From: LSUCC0057 sp048549915 | Lineage (GTDB): Bacteria; Pseudomonadota; Gammaproteobacteria; Pseudomonadales; Porticoccaceae | Direction: 5' to 3' | DNA: 44,935 bases | Assembly: GCA_048549915.1 (NCBI GenBank) | Contig: JBLYYE010000052.1 | Coordinates: forward strand, 1-44,935 | In this document: piece after piece, positions 16,406 through 22,815 of the stretch | Numbering within the stretch: the stretch's first letter is position 1 | How the letters are laid out: every line of letters begins with the position of its first letter | The notes under the pieces: model-generated | What the model saw: only the letters and a program-made list of their open reading frames with translations | Database searches by the model: none | What the model was told of the DNA's origin: nothing | Made by a program: the position numbers and the translations under genes

Positions 16406-17679
16406 CAGAAGGAGTAGCCCACTCCAAGATTAAGGCCATCAGAGCCACCGCTGGCGGCATCTTGGTTTTGGTAGTCCGCCTTGACGACCACGCGAGGATG
16501 CAAATAGTAGTTAACACCGATATCCCATTGATTTGTGTCGCTATCGGCACTGCTGCTGCCGGCGCTGTTGTCCCACTCACTGTAGCGAGCAAACAGGCCG
16601 AGCTTGTCGCTGACTTTAAAGCTTGGCTCTAAATAGAAACCGGTCTGCTTATCGGCGCCTTGTTGGATATCGTTGATAGCAGAGTCAATATCCCACTGAG
16701 CGTAGAGCCCTTTAAGGCCGAAGTCGCCGCGCTGCCAGCTAAAGTGGGCTTCTAATAACGTTGCGGAGATACTTTCAGCGCCGGTCTCGGCAAAGGTTTC
16801 TCCCTGCAGCAAGTCGGTTTGATACTGTGCGCTGACGCTTAAACTCAGCCCGGGTAGGCCGGTGTAGCGCAAGCGGCCGGTGTAAGCAAAGTCAGTGGCG
16901 TTCGCGTTGCCGACTTTTTGTCGGCCACTGCGAATTTTGTAAGTCCCCGTAATTTCATCGTCGCCGTTTGTAGCCGCTGGATCTAGGAATAGCCCGGAAT
17001 GGATGGCGGCATCATAGCTAAAGCCTTCACCCCAGCGCCCAGTAAGAGCGGCGCCACCCTCCCACCAGGTTGTAGGGATGATGTTCTTCTCAACATTGTT
17101 GCGTTCTACACCAAAGAAGGTCTCAGGCTCATGTGTCTCGTTGAGCATGCCAACGGGGATCAAAAAAAGGCCGAGTTTAGCCTGCTGGCGCGCAGCATAG
17201 TCCCACTCTACATAGGCTTGCTCCAGTTCGATTTCACCCGGCTGGCCGTCGCCTGCGATGGAGTGCTCAAGCTCGAGTTCTGAAACCAAGCGCAATTTAT
17301 CGCTAAATTGATGGTTGGCAAACAGCACGAAGCGGTGAAAGTCTATCTGATCTTTGCGGCCATCTGTTTCGTCGTTGCTCAATTGGTTGTAGTGCAGCTC
17401 GCCATAACCACCGATATGGGTTTTATTGGCCGCACTGTCACTGACCGCTTGCAGTGACTCGATAGCAGATACTGCGACTTCAGCTTGAACTGCGGTCTCT
17501 TGAATTTGAGAGCGGCTATTGGCAAGCTCATTGCGCAATTGAGCAATTTCTTGGTTCTGTTGCTGGATTAGTTGCCACATCTCTTCCAGGCTGGGCGTGC
17601 TGCCGCCGGCATTGGCCAGTGGAGCCAACAGTAGTGCTGCAGCCATGGAGTTGCGTGAGAAGAGAAACCATGTGGACAT
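16405..17679 (-). CDS. Outer-membrane porin with N-terminal coiled coil
   Basis: A 424-residue beta-barrel protein. It has a signal peptide (MSTWFLFSRN..., cleavage after ANA at residue 24), a coiled-coil segment (about 30-70, rich in Gln/Glu/Leu), then alternating beta-strand sequence ending in the typical VGYSF with a terminal Phe. It resembles the phosphate-selective porin O/P-like group, but the substrate is not evident. I choose the ATG at 17679 because it has GGAG eight bases upstream and starts directly with the signal peptide; the frame stays open for 29 more codons upstream but that extension would run through the Fur boxes. It is the first gene of the porin-FMN-PepSY operon. Two Fur-like boxes lie 46-88 bases upstream, so iron limitation should induce it. 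Confidence 0.82.
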   Translation of the reverse strand: MSTWFLFSRNSMAAALLLAPLANAGGSTPSLEEMWQLIQQQNQEIAQLRNELANSRSQIQETAVQAEVAVSAIESLQAVSDSAANKTHIGGYGELHYNQLSNDETDGRKDQIDFHRFVLFANHQFSDKLRLVSELELEHSIAGDGQPGEIELEQAYVEWDYAARQQAKLGLFLIPVGMLNETHEPETFFGVERNNVEKNIIPTTWWEGGAALTGRWGEGFSYDAAIHSGLFLDPAATNGDDEITGTYKIRSGRQKVGNANATDFAYTGRLRYTGLPGLSLSVSAQYQTDLLQGETFAETGAESISATLLEAHFSWQRGDFGLKGLYAQWDIDSAINDIQQGADKQTGFYLEPSFKVSDKLGLFARYSEWDNSAGSSSADSDTNQWDIGVNYYLHPRVVVKADYQNQDAASGGSDGLNLGVGYSF

Positions 17680-17724
17680 TGTTGATACTCCGTAGCAGTG
17701 GGTGTGCAAAAGCCCTATGCGCTG

Positions 17725-17743
17725 AATGATAACCGATATCATT
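17725..17743. promoter_or_regulatory. Fur box 1 upstream of the porin operon
   Basis: AATGATA-ACCGA-TATCATT is a perfect 7-bp inverted repeat. It matches 16 of 19 bases of AATGATAATCATTATCATT, the hexamer-type Fur consensus. It begins 45 bases upstream of the porin ATG on the minus strand. Confidence 0.72.
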
Positions 17744-17748
17744 AACTT

Positions 17749-17767
17749 AATGCAAATGGTTCTCATT
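17749..17767. promoter_or_regulatory. Fur box 2 upstream of the porin operon
   Basis: Read on the minus strand, AATGAGAACCATTTGCATT matches 15 of 19 bases of the same Fur consensus. Its core AATG-N5-CATT is intact. It lies five bases from box 1, a tandem layout typical of tightly iron-repressed promoters. Confidence 0.7.
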
Positions 17768-17850
17768 TAGATTAATGGTCTGTGCGCCAATTTTTTTACC
17801 GATAAAATAAACACAGTTGCCCATTCCCGAAGCCACGGTGATTGGTTAGA

Positions 17851-17875
17851 ATATCCGACTTATTTAGTAGACTAT
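17851..17875 (+). promoter_or_regulatory. IscR type 1 site upstream of grxD
   Basis: The 25 bases match 22 of 25 positions of the IscR type 1 consensus (half-sites ATASYYGACT and AGTCRRSTAT around a five-base RWWWY centre). The observed halves are ATATCCGACT and AGTAGACTAT around TATTT. It lies 16 bases before the grxD ATG, where a bound regulator would block transcription. The motif match is by eye against the E. coli consensus. Confidence 0.65.
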
Positions 17876-17891
17876 TAGAGGTGCAGCGCGC

Positions 17892-18221
17892 ATGGATATC
17901 ATGGAAACCATTAAAGATCAGGTTGAGAATAACGCTATCATTTTGTACATGAAGGGCTCCCCCAATCAGCCCCAGTGCGGCTTTTCGGCGCGCACCGTAC
18001 AGGCGCTGATGGCCTGTGGGCAGCGTTTTGCCTATGTCGATGTACTCAGCAACCCAGAAATACGCGCCAATTTGCCGCAGTATGGCAACTGGCCTACCTT
18101 TCCGCAGTTGTGGGTGCAGGGCGAGTTGGTAGGCGGGTGTGACATCATTACAGAAATGCACGAAGCGGGTGAGCTCAAGCCGTTAGTGGATGAAGCTATG
18201 GCGGGACAGCCAGAGGCTTAA
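17892..18221 (+). CDS. grxD: Monothiol glutaredoxin, CGFS type (Grx4)
   Basis: A 109-residue class II glutaredoxin with the CGFS active site (residues 29-32), the preceding KGSPNQPQ, WPTFPQLWV (cis-Pro region) and GGCDI (glutathione binding). E. coli Grx4 shares most of these segments. CGFS glutaredoxins bridge a [2Fe-2S] cluster with glutathione and often a BolA partner, and act in Fe-S cluster transfer and iron sensing rather than general disulfide reduction. The ATG at 17892 has GAGG nine bases upstream; a second ATG at 17901 is possible. It is divergent from the Fur-type porin operon and preceded by an IscR-type site, consistent with its Fe-S role. Confidence 0.96.
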   Translation: MDIMETIKDQVENNAIILYMKGSPNQPQCGFSARTVQALMACGQRFAYVDVLSNPEIRANLPQYGNWPTFPQLWVQGELVGGCDIITEMHEAGELKPLVDEAMAGQPEA

Positions 18222-18362
18222 TAACTTTAGACTTTAGGGTCGCTATAGCTTAGATTATTTTTTTTTATTGGCTGCGCGCAGAGTGTCGTGCGACCATAAA
18301 AAAAGTGTGGACAAACGCTGTTCTTCGCTGAGAATTTTTAATCATAAATCAGGAGATTTACC

Positions 18363-18968
18363 ATGGGTGTATTAGTAGGTCGTCCGGCACCGGACTTCAC
18401 CGCAGCAGCAGTACTGGGTAACGGCGAAATCGTCGACAGCTTCACTCTGAGTGAAGCGATTAAAGGTAAGAAAGCAGTCATCTTTTTCTACCCGCTCGAT
18501 TTCACTTTTGTTTGCCCCTCAGAGCTGATCGCATTCGATCACCGCTACGAAGAGTTTGCCAAGCGCGGTTGCGAAGTGATCGGTGTTTCGATCGATTCTC
18601 AGTTCAGCCACAACGCCTGGCGCAACACCCCAGTGAATGAAGGCGGTATTGGCCCGGTTAAGTACACTTTGGTCGCAGACGTGCGCCACCAAATTTGCCA
18701 AGCGTTCGATGTTGAACACCCCGAGGCCGGTGTTGCTTTCCGCGGCTCGTTTTTGATCGACGAAGATGGCTTAGTCCGTCACCAAGTGGTCAACGATCTG
18801 CCGCTTGGCCGCAATGTCGACGAGATGTTGCGTATGGTAGATGCTCTGGCGTTCAACCAAGAGCACGGCGAAGTCTGCCCTGCAGGTTGGCAGCAAGGTG
18901 ATAAAGGTATGGACGCTTCACCCTCAGGTGTTGCCTCTTACTTGGCTGAGAACTCAGATAAATTGTAG
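18363..18968 (+). CDS. Typical 2-Cys peroxiredoxin (Prx1/AhpC type)
   Basis: A 201-residue thiol peroxidase. The peroxidatic Cys51 is in DFTFVCPSE (46-54), and the resolving Cys172 is in GEVCPAGW (169-176). It carries GGIG (94-97) and a C-terminal segment SYLAENSDKL, similar to the GGLG and YF features linked with sensitivity to overoxidation; the Phe of YF is Leu here. It reduces hydrogen peroxide, alkyl peroxides and probably peroxynitrite in the cytosol, using thioredoxin or AhpF-type reductants. The ATG has AGGAGA seven bases upstream. In Pseudomonas a similar peroxiredoxin lies near grxD and argF. No clear OxyR box is visible in 18222-18362. Confidence 0.94.
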   Translation: MGVLVGRPAPDFTAAAVLGNGEIVDSFTLSEAIKGKKAVIFFYPLDFTFVCPSELIAFDHRYEEFAKRGCEVIGVSIDSQFSHNAWRNTPVNEGGIGPVKYTLVADVRHQICQAFDVEHPEAGVAFRGSFLIDEDGLVRHQVVNDLPLGRNVDEMLRMVDALAFNQEHGEVCPAGWQQGDKGMDASPSGVASYLAENSDKL

Positions 18969-18986
18969 GTCTCAAGCAATCGTCAG

Positions 18987-19015
18987 AAAAAACCCGCTTT
19001 GTGGCGGGTTTTTTT
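18987..19015. terminator. bidirectional terminator between peroxiredoxin and Nudix genes
   Basis: The stem AAAAAACCCGC/GCGGGTTTTTT has a six-base loop and an A run before and T run after. It ends the peroxiredoxin transcript and, read on the minus strand, the converging Nudix gene. Confidence 0.88.
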
Positions 19016-19023
19016 ATTGTTTT

Positions 19024-19578
19024 TCAGCCATTGCGCGGTGTTGGCCGCCACGGTCTAGTTACCCGGTGATGGCTGGCTAGCAAGGGTTTATCTTGATGGG
19101 CAAAGTGGATATCTAGAGCCATCTCTACCACTGGAAAAGCGAGCTCGCCCCAAGGGATTTGATTTTGATTGAAGAGCGCTACTTCGCTAGATTCGGCTGT
19201 GGGGGCAAACGCTTTGTCAGTGAGGTTGCCACGGTAGAGGATATAAACCTGATCGATATAAGGGATGTCGAAAATGCCCAAAAGATGGCAGTTGTCCACG
19301 TGAGCCAGAGATTCTTCATGGCACTCTCTAACGGCCCCTTCTAGGCTGGTCTCGCCGTTTTCTAAAAAACCCGCGGGTAGTGTCCAAAAGCCGCGGCGCG
19401 GCTCGATATCGCGACGGCAGAGCAGTATTTGCTCGCCCCAGGTCGGTAGCACTCCGGCAATAACCTTAGGGTTTTGATAGTGAATCATCTCGCAATTGGA
19501 GCAGATATGGCGTTGACGGTTGTCGCCGTCGGGTACCGCTTGGCGGGTGGCGGCACCGCAGTCACTACAGTAATTCAT
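19024..19578 (-). CDS. Nudix hydrolase with N-terminal zinc ribbon
   Basis: A 184-residue protein. A zinc ribbon (Cys4, Cys7, Cys26, Cys29) of the kind seen in NADH pyrophosphatase-like Nudix proteins precedes the Nudix fold. The Nudix box runs GFLENGE (70-76)...RECHEES (84-90) and keeps the metal-binding RE..EE residues. The Gly normally found two residues after the EE pair is Leu here. Such enzymes cleave a nucleoside diphosphate linked to another moiety; the substrate cannot be read from sequence. The ATG has AGGAGAG five bases upstream. It is divergent from nudL, so this locus carries two unrelated Nudix hydrolases. Confidence 0.88.
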   Translation of the reverse strand: MNYCSDCGAATRQAVPDGDNRQRHICSNCEMIHYQNPKVIAGVLPTWGEQILLCRRDIEPRRGFWTLPAGFLENGETSLEGAVRECHEESLAHVDNCHLLGIFDIPYIDQVYILYRGNLTDKAFAPTAESSEVALFNQNQIPWGELAFPVVEMALDIHFAHQDKPLLASHHRVTRPWRPTPRNG

Positions 19579-19657
19579 GGCGCTCTCCTGCGACAGTAGG
19601 GATGAAAATGGGCTCTATACATACCTTAGCGGAGGCTAGGGAGGTATACTAAAAATT

Positions 19658-20305
19658 ATGTTATCAACGCTTATTCAACAGCTTCAGCGCTATCCGTTAG
19701 CTACTGAGGCACCGCGTCCAGCTCTGCGCAATGCGGCTGTTCTGGTCGGTTTGCACGGCAGCGAAAGAAATCCGCAGCTCATTTTGACTGAGCGCGCCAC
19801 GCATCTCAACAGCCATGCAGGTGAAGTGGCGTTTCCCGGTGGAATGTATGAGAGCCAAGATAGGCATCTTTTAAATACAGCGCTGCGCGAGACTGAGGAA
19901 GAGGTTGGTCTGTCCCGTGAAAAAATTACTCCGTTGGCGACACTGCCATCAGCCACTCCCAAGCGCAGTGATGTCTGGGTGACACCATTTGTCGCTAGGG
20001 TAGAGGAGCCGTTCGACCTGACGCCGGACCCATCCGAGCTGAGTGCGGTATTTTCGGTGCCGCTGGCTCACTTTATGAACAGTGATCGCTACGATTACTT
20101 TGATATCGATGTTCGTGGTGAGGCTGTCGCTTTTCCCTTCATTGAATTTAAGGACTACCGTATCTGGGGATTTACCCTGCGAGTGATTGTCGAGATGCTC
20201 AACGACTGTTTGGCAGCAGATCTCCGTTTGCGTTACCCTGCCGGCTTTGCGCGTGATCGCTCTGTGCAAATATTAAAAAATACAGCGGACAGTGCTGGCC
20301 GCTAA
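19658..20305 (+). CDS. nudL: Coenzyme A pyrophosphatase, Nudix family
   Basis: A 215-residue Nudix hydrolase with the CoA-pyrophosphatase signature preceding the box (SHAGEVAFPGG, residues 52-62), an Asp in place of the first Nudix Glu (D68), and RETEEEVGL (77-85). This pattern is that of E. coli NudL/YeaB and eukaryotic Nudt7, which split CoA to 4'-phosphopantetheine and 3',5'-ADP. The nearest purine-rich tract (GGGAGG, 19639-19644) is 13 bases before the ATG, too far for a normal Shine-Dalgarno. A TATACT at 19645-19650 lies only seven bases before the ATG, so a very short leader is possible. It is followed after 16 bases by the DUF1289 gene. Confidence 0.92.
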   Translation: MLSTLIQQLQRYPLATEAPRPALRNAAVLVGLHGSERNPQLILTERATHLNSHAGEVAFPGGMYESQDRHLLNTALRETEEEVGLSREKITPLATLPSATPKRSDVWVTPFVARVEEPFDLTPDPSELSAVFSVPLAHFMNSDRYDYFDIDVRGEAVAFPFIEFKDYRIWGFTLRVIVEMLNDCLAADLRLRYPAGFARDRSVQILKNTADSAGR

Positions 20306-20321
20306 AAACATCGAGGACCCT

Positions 20322-20510
20322 ATGAACTCTCCAGACTTAAGTGCTTCGCCGTGCGTTTCTATCTGTCTGCTCAACGATGAAGACATCTGTGTCGGTTGCT
20401 ACCGCAGTGCTGACGAAATTCGTCTCTGGGTGAGTTACGATCAACTCCAGCGCGAAGAAGTTAACCGAATCGCGCTAGAACGGGGCAAGCAGCTCAATCC
20501 GTTCAGTTGA
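20322..20510 (+). CDS. DUF1289 small cysteine-motif protein
   Basis: A 62-residue protein with the DUF1289 pattern: SPCVSIC...DICVGCYRS, Cys11, Cys15, Cys23 and Cys26, followed by a conserved EIRLW. The four Cys suggest a small metal- (probably zinc-) binding fold; the function is not known. I use the ATG at 20322, which has GAGGA five bases upstream, rather than an upstream in-frame start at 20292 that would overlap nudL. It is probably cotranscribed with nudL. It converges with corB over a 10-base gap with no visible terminator. Confidence 0.85.
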   Translation: MNSPDLSASPCVSICLLNDEDICVGCYRSADEIRLWVSYDQLQREEVNRIALERGKQLNPFS

Positions 20511-20520
20511 GTTGTGCAGG

Positions 20521-21795
20521 TTAAGTGTCGTCCGAGCTATTTTGCACAACGCTCACTTCGAACTGTTCAATCATATTGCCCTGAATTAGCAGAGTGGTGA
20601 AGCGGTAGCTGTTGAGAGCAAAGCAGACGTTCCCTTCGGGGATGCTCTCTAAAAGCTCTAAAGCTAATCCATTGAGAGTTTTGGGGCCATCTTTAGGTAG
20701 AGACCAACCAGTCGCTTTGTTGATGTCGCGGATAGATGCTGCGCCATCAATCCGGTAATCGTACTCGTTAATCTGCTCTATCTCGCTCTGTTCGGCGATG
20801 CCACTGTCGGTGAAATCACCGACAATCTCCTCGAGGATATCTTCTAGCGTCACTAACCCTTGTACCTCTCCATACTCGTCGACTACAGCGGCAAAGCGGC
20901 GACGCGTCTCTTTAAAGTTGATGAGCTGGTTGGCCAGTGAGGTACTCTCAGGTATGAAATAGGCCTCCTCGGCAAAGCGCTTGAGGGCGCTGTGAGTGAC
21001 GCTCTCCCCGCGCAGAAGATGGTTGAGTTTGCGCACGTGAAAAACACCGACCCAATTGTTGATATCGCCCTGATAGAGTGGGATGCGGGTAAAGTCACTG
21101 GTTACCAGTTGTTCGACAATCTCTTCGATAGGGCTGTCCAGGTTGATGCCTTCAATCTCCGCTCTGGGGATCATGATGTCCTCAACCGTTACCGTCTCTA
21201 AGTCGAGCAAGCCTTTAAGCATGTTTTGGTGATCGCCAGAAATTTTGTGTCCGCTGGCATCAACAACTGTGCGCAGCTCCTCGGTGTCGAGCGCATCATC
21301 GTGGCCTTTCTCTGGGTCAAAGCCAAGCATGCGAATTAGAGAGTTGGTGAGTTTGTTGATGGCCCAGACCAGCGGCGCCAGAATCTGCGATAGAGGGCGC
21401 AATACGTGGCTGGCTTTAAAGGCTACCCATTCGGGATTTTGTGCGGCGATCGTTTTGGGGGTAACCTCGGAAAACACTAACATCATGATGGTCAGTGCCG
21501 CAGTCGCCACCCACGGCCCGGCGACTTCTCCCACATAGATGACGGCCAAGGCATTGGCCATGATGGCGGCGAGAATATTTACGGCATTGTTGCCGACTAA
21601 AATTAGACTGATGAGCTTGTCTGGTGTGGCTAGCAATTTGGCGGCACGGCGCGCACCAGAGCTCTTTTTGCGCTGATGTTTAAGGCGGTAGCGGTTGAGT
21701 GACATCATGCCGGTTTCAGAGCCGGAAAAGAAAGCTGATACGCAGAGTAGCAGCATCAGTGTCAGCCAGAGGGTGAGCGTTTGTGAATCTTCCAA
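20521..21795 (-). CDS. corB: CNNM/CorB family membrane protein with CBS domains
   Basis: A 424-residue protein. The N-terminal DUF21 (CNNM) membrane domain has several helices and the SGSETGMMSLNRYRL motif (24-38). It is followed by a CBS-domain pair (about 200-330, including IMIPRAEIEGI and VDEYGEVQGLVTLEDILEEIVG) and a C-terminal CorC_HlyC domain. The family is linked to magnesium and cobalt handling; bacterial CorB proteins of this fold bind MgATP in the CBS module. E. coli corB (yfjD) also lies beside ypjD, divergent from ffh, exactly as here. The exact transport activity is inferred from the family. Confidence 0.9.
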   Translation of the reverse strand: MEDSQTLTLWLTLMLLLCVSAFFSGSETGMMSLNRYRLKHQRKKSSGARRAAKLLATPDKLISLILVGNNAVNILAAIMANALAVIYVGEVAGPWVATAALTIMMLVFSEVTPKTIAAQNPEWVAFKASHVLRPLSQILAPLVWAINKLTNSLIRMLGFDPEKGHDDALDTEELRTVVDASGHKISGDHQNMLKGLLDLETVTVEDIMIPRAEIEGINLDSPIEEIVEQLVTSDFTRIPLYQGDINNWVGVFHVRKLNHLLRGESVTHSALKRFAEEAYFIPESTSLANQLINFKETRRRFAAVVDEYGEVQGLVTLEDILEEIVGDFTDSGIAEQSEIEQINEYDYRIDGAASIRDINKATGWSLPKDGPKTLNGLALELLESIPEGNVCFALNSYRFTTLLIQGNMIEQFEVSVVQNSSDDT

Positions 21796-21863
21796 GAAAA
21801 ACAGTCCTTAAATAACAGTGAGGCTGGCAATGGTCGCCCAGAAAGGCGGAGCTGACAAGGGAA

Positions 21864-22679
21864 TTAGAGCAGAACCTCGAGTACAAATTTACTGCCAACA
21901 TAACCTAGCACGATGGCAGCAAAACCGGCCCAAGTTAGTCGCACCGCAGTGTATCCGCGCCAGCCGCGTTGATGGCGGCCCCACAACAAGATACTGAAGA
22001 AGACCCAAGCAATTAGCGAGAAAACTACCTTGTGTATTAGGTGTTGCGCAAAAAAGTCGTCGTAATAGAGGAATCCACTCAGCAGAGAGAGTGTTAACAG
22101 CAGCTGCCCAAACCAGACGAATTCAAAGAGTAAGGACTCCATGGTTTGCAGCGGTGGCAGACGGCGCATAAAGGCATTTTGATGTTTGTGATGAAGCTGC
22201 CAATCTTGATAGGCAACCAGTAACGCCTGCAGTGCGGCTACGGTCAACAGACTGTAGGCCAAAAGAGAGATGACAATATGACCCTGCAAATGCGCTGAGG
22301 CTGCGATAGGAGTGCCTTGCGGGGAGAGAACAGCGACAGCTAAAAAAAGCGCAGCAGCAGGCAGCAAAAGCGGGTAGAGGTTGTGAATCGGTTTGCGCAG
22401 AGAGCTGACCATAACAATAAGATTAACCACAGCACTGATCAGCGCGAGGACCTTGGGCAGGCTTAAATCGAGACCCTCGCTGCTGCGCAACAACTGGTGG
22501 GCGGCCAAAAGATGGAGTGCTACAGAGAGCGCCAGTATTGCAGTAAAAGCTGGGCCGCGAGCACTCTGTAGTTGGCCGCGGCGCAACAAAAAAGAGGCGG
22601 CTGCGTAGCCGAGAAGCGTCAACATGACTAGCAGTGTTGGCGTGCCTGTAGGATTTATCATCAATGTATTTAGAGCCAT
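21864..22679 (-). CDS. ypjD: CcsA/CcmC-like inner-membrane protein YpjD
   Basis: A protein of about 271 residues with roughly eight hydrophobic helices, of the cytochrome c assembly (CcsA/CcmF-related) family. Near the C-terminus it has HKVVFSLIAWVFFSILLWG and HQRGWRGYTAVR, and a conserved His in the LQGHIVISLLAYSLL segment, as in E. coli YpjD. Homologues have no established function; a haem-handling role is only suggested by the family. I choose the ATG at 22679; upstream in-frame TTG and GTG codons (22703, 22700) would add unsupported residues. It is transcribed toward corB (68-base gap) and divergent from ffh, a conserved arrangement. Confidence 0.87.
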   Translation of the reverse strand: MALNTLMINPTGTPTLLVMLTLLGYAAASFLLRRGQLQSARGPAFTAILALSVALHLLAAHQLLRSSEGLDLSLPKVLALISAVVNLIVMVSSLRKPIHNLYPLLLPAAALFLAVAVLSPQGTPIAASAHLQGHIVISLLAYSLLTVAALQALLVAYQDWQLHHKHQNAFMRRLPPLQTMESLLFEFVWFGQLLLTLSLLSGFLYYDDFFAQHLIHKVVFSLIAWVFFSILLWGRHQRGWRGYTAVRLTWAGFAAIVLGYVGSKFVLEVLL

Positions 22680-22778
22680 CTTGGGCACCCTTTTGATCAC
22701 CAATAGAGTTTGTCACAATAGCGCTCGCGGGTGAAGCGATAGCATCGCGTATATCTCTAAATTTGCTCCGCTTTTAGT

Positions 22779-22784
22779 TATACT
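22779..22784 (+). promoter_or_regulatory. ffh -10 element
   Basis: TATACT (22779-22784, 5/6 to TATAAT) lies 31 bases before the ffh ATG. No good -35 is seen 16-18 bases upstream, so the call is tentative. Confidence 0.4.
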
Positions 22785-22815
22785 AGCGAGCTGAAATTTA
22801 TTCTGGAATTCTCCT

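Noticed and set aside
17680..17766. Longer porin with 29 extra residues
   Set aside because: The extension would run through both Fur boxes and precede the clear signal peptide that starts at the ATG at 17679.
18222..18362. OxyR or sigma-70 site before the peroxiredoxin
   Set aside because: A lone ATAG/CTAT and a TGGACA are present but the spaced OxyR pattern and a convincing -10 are not.
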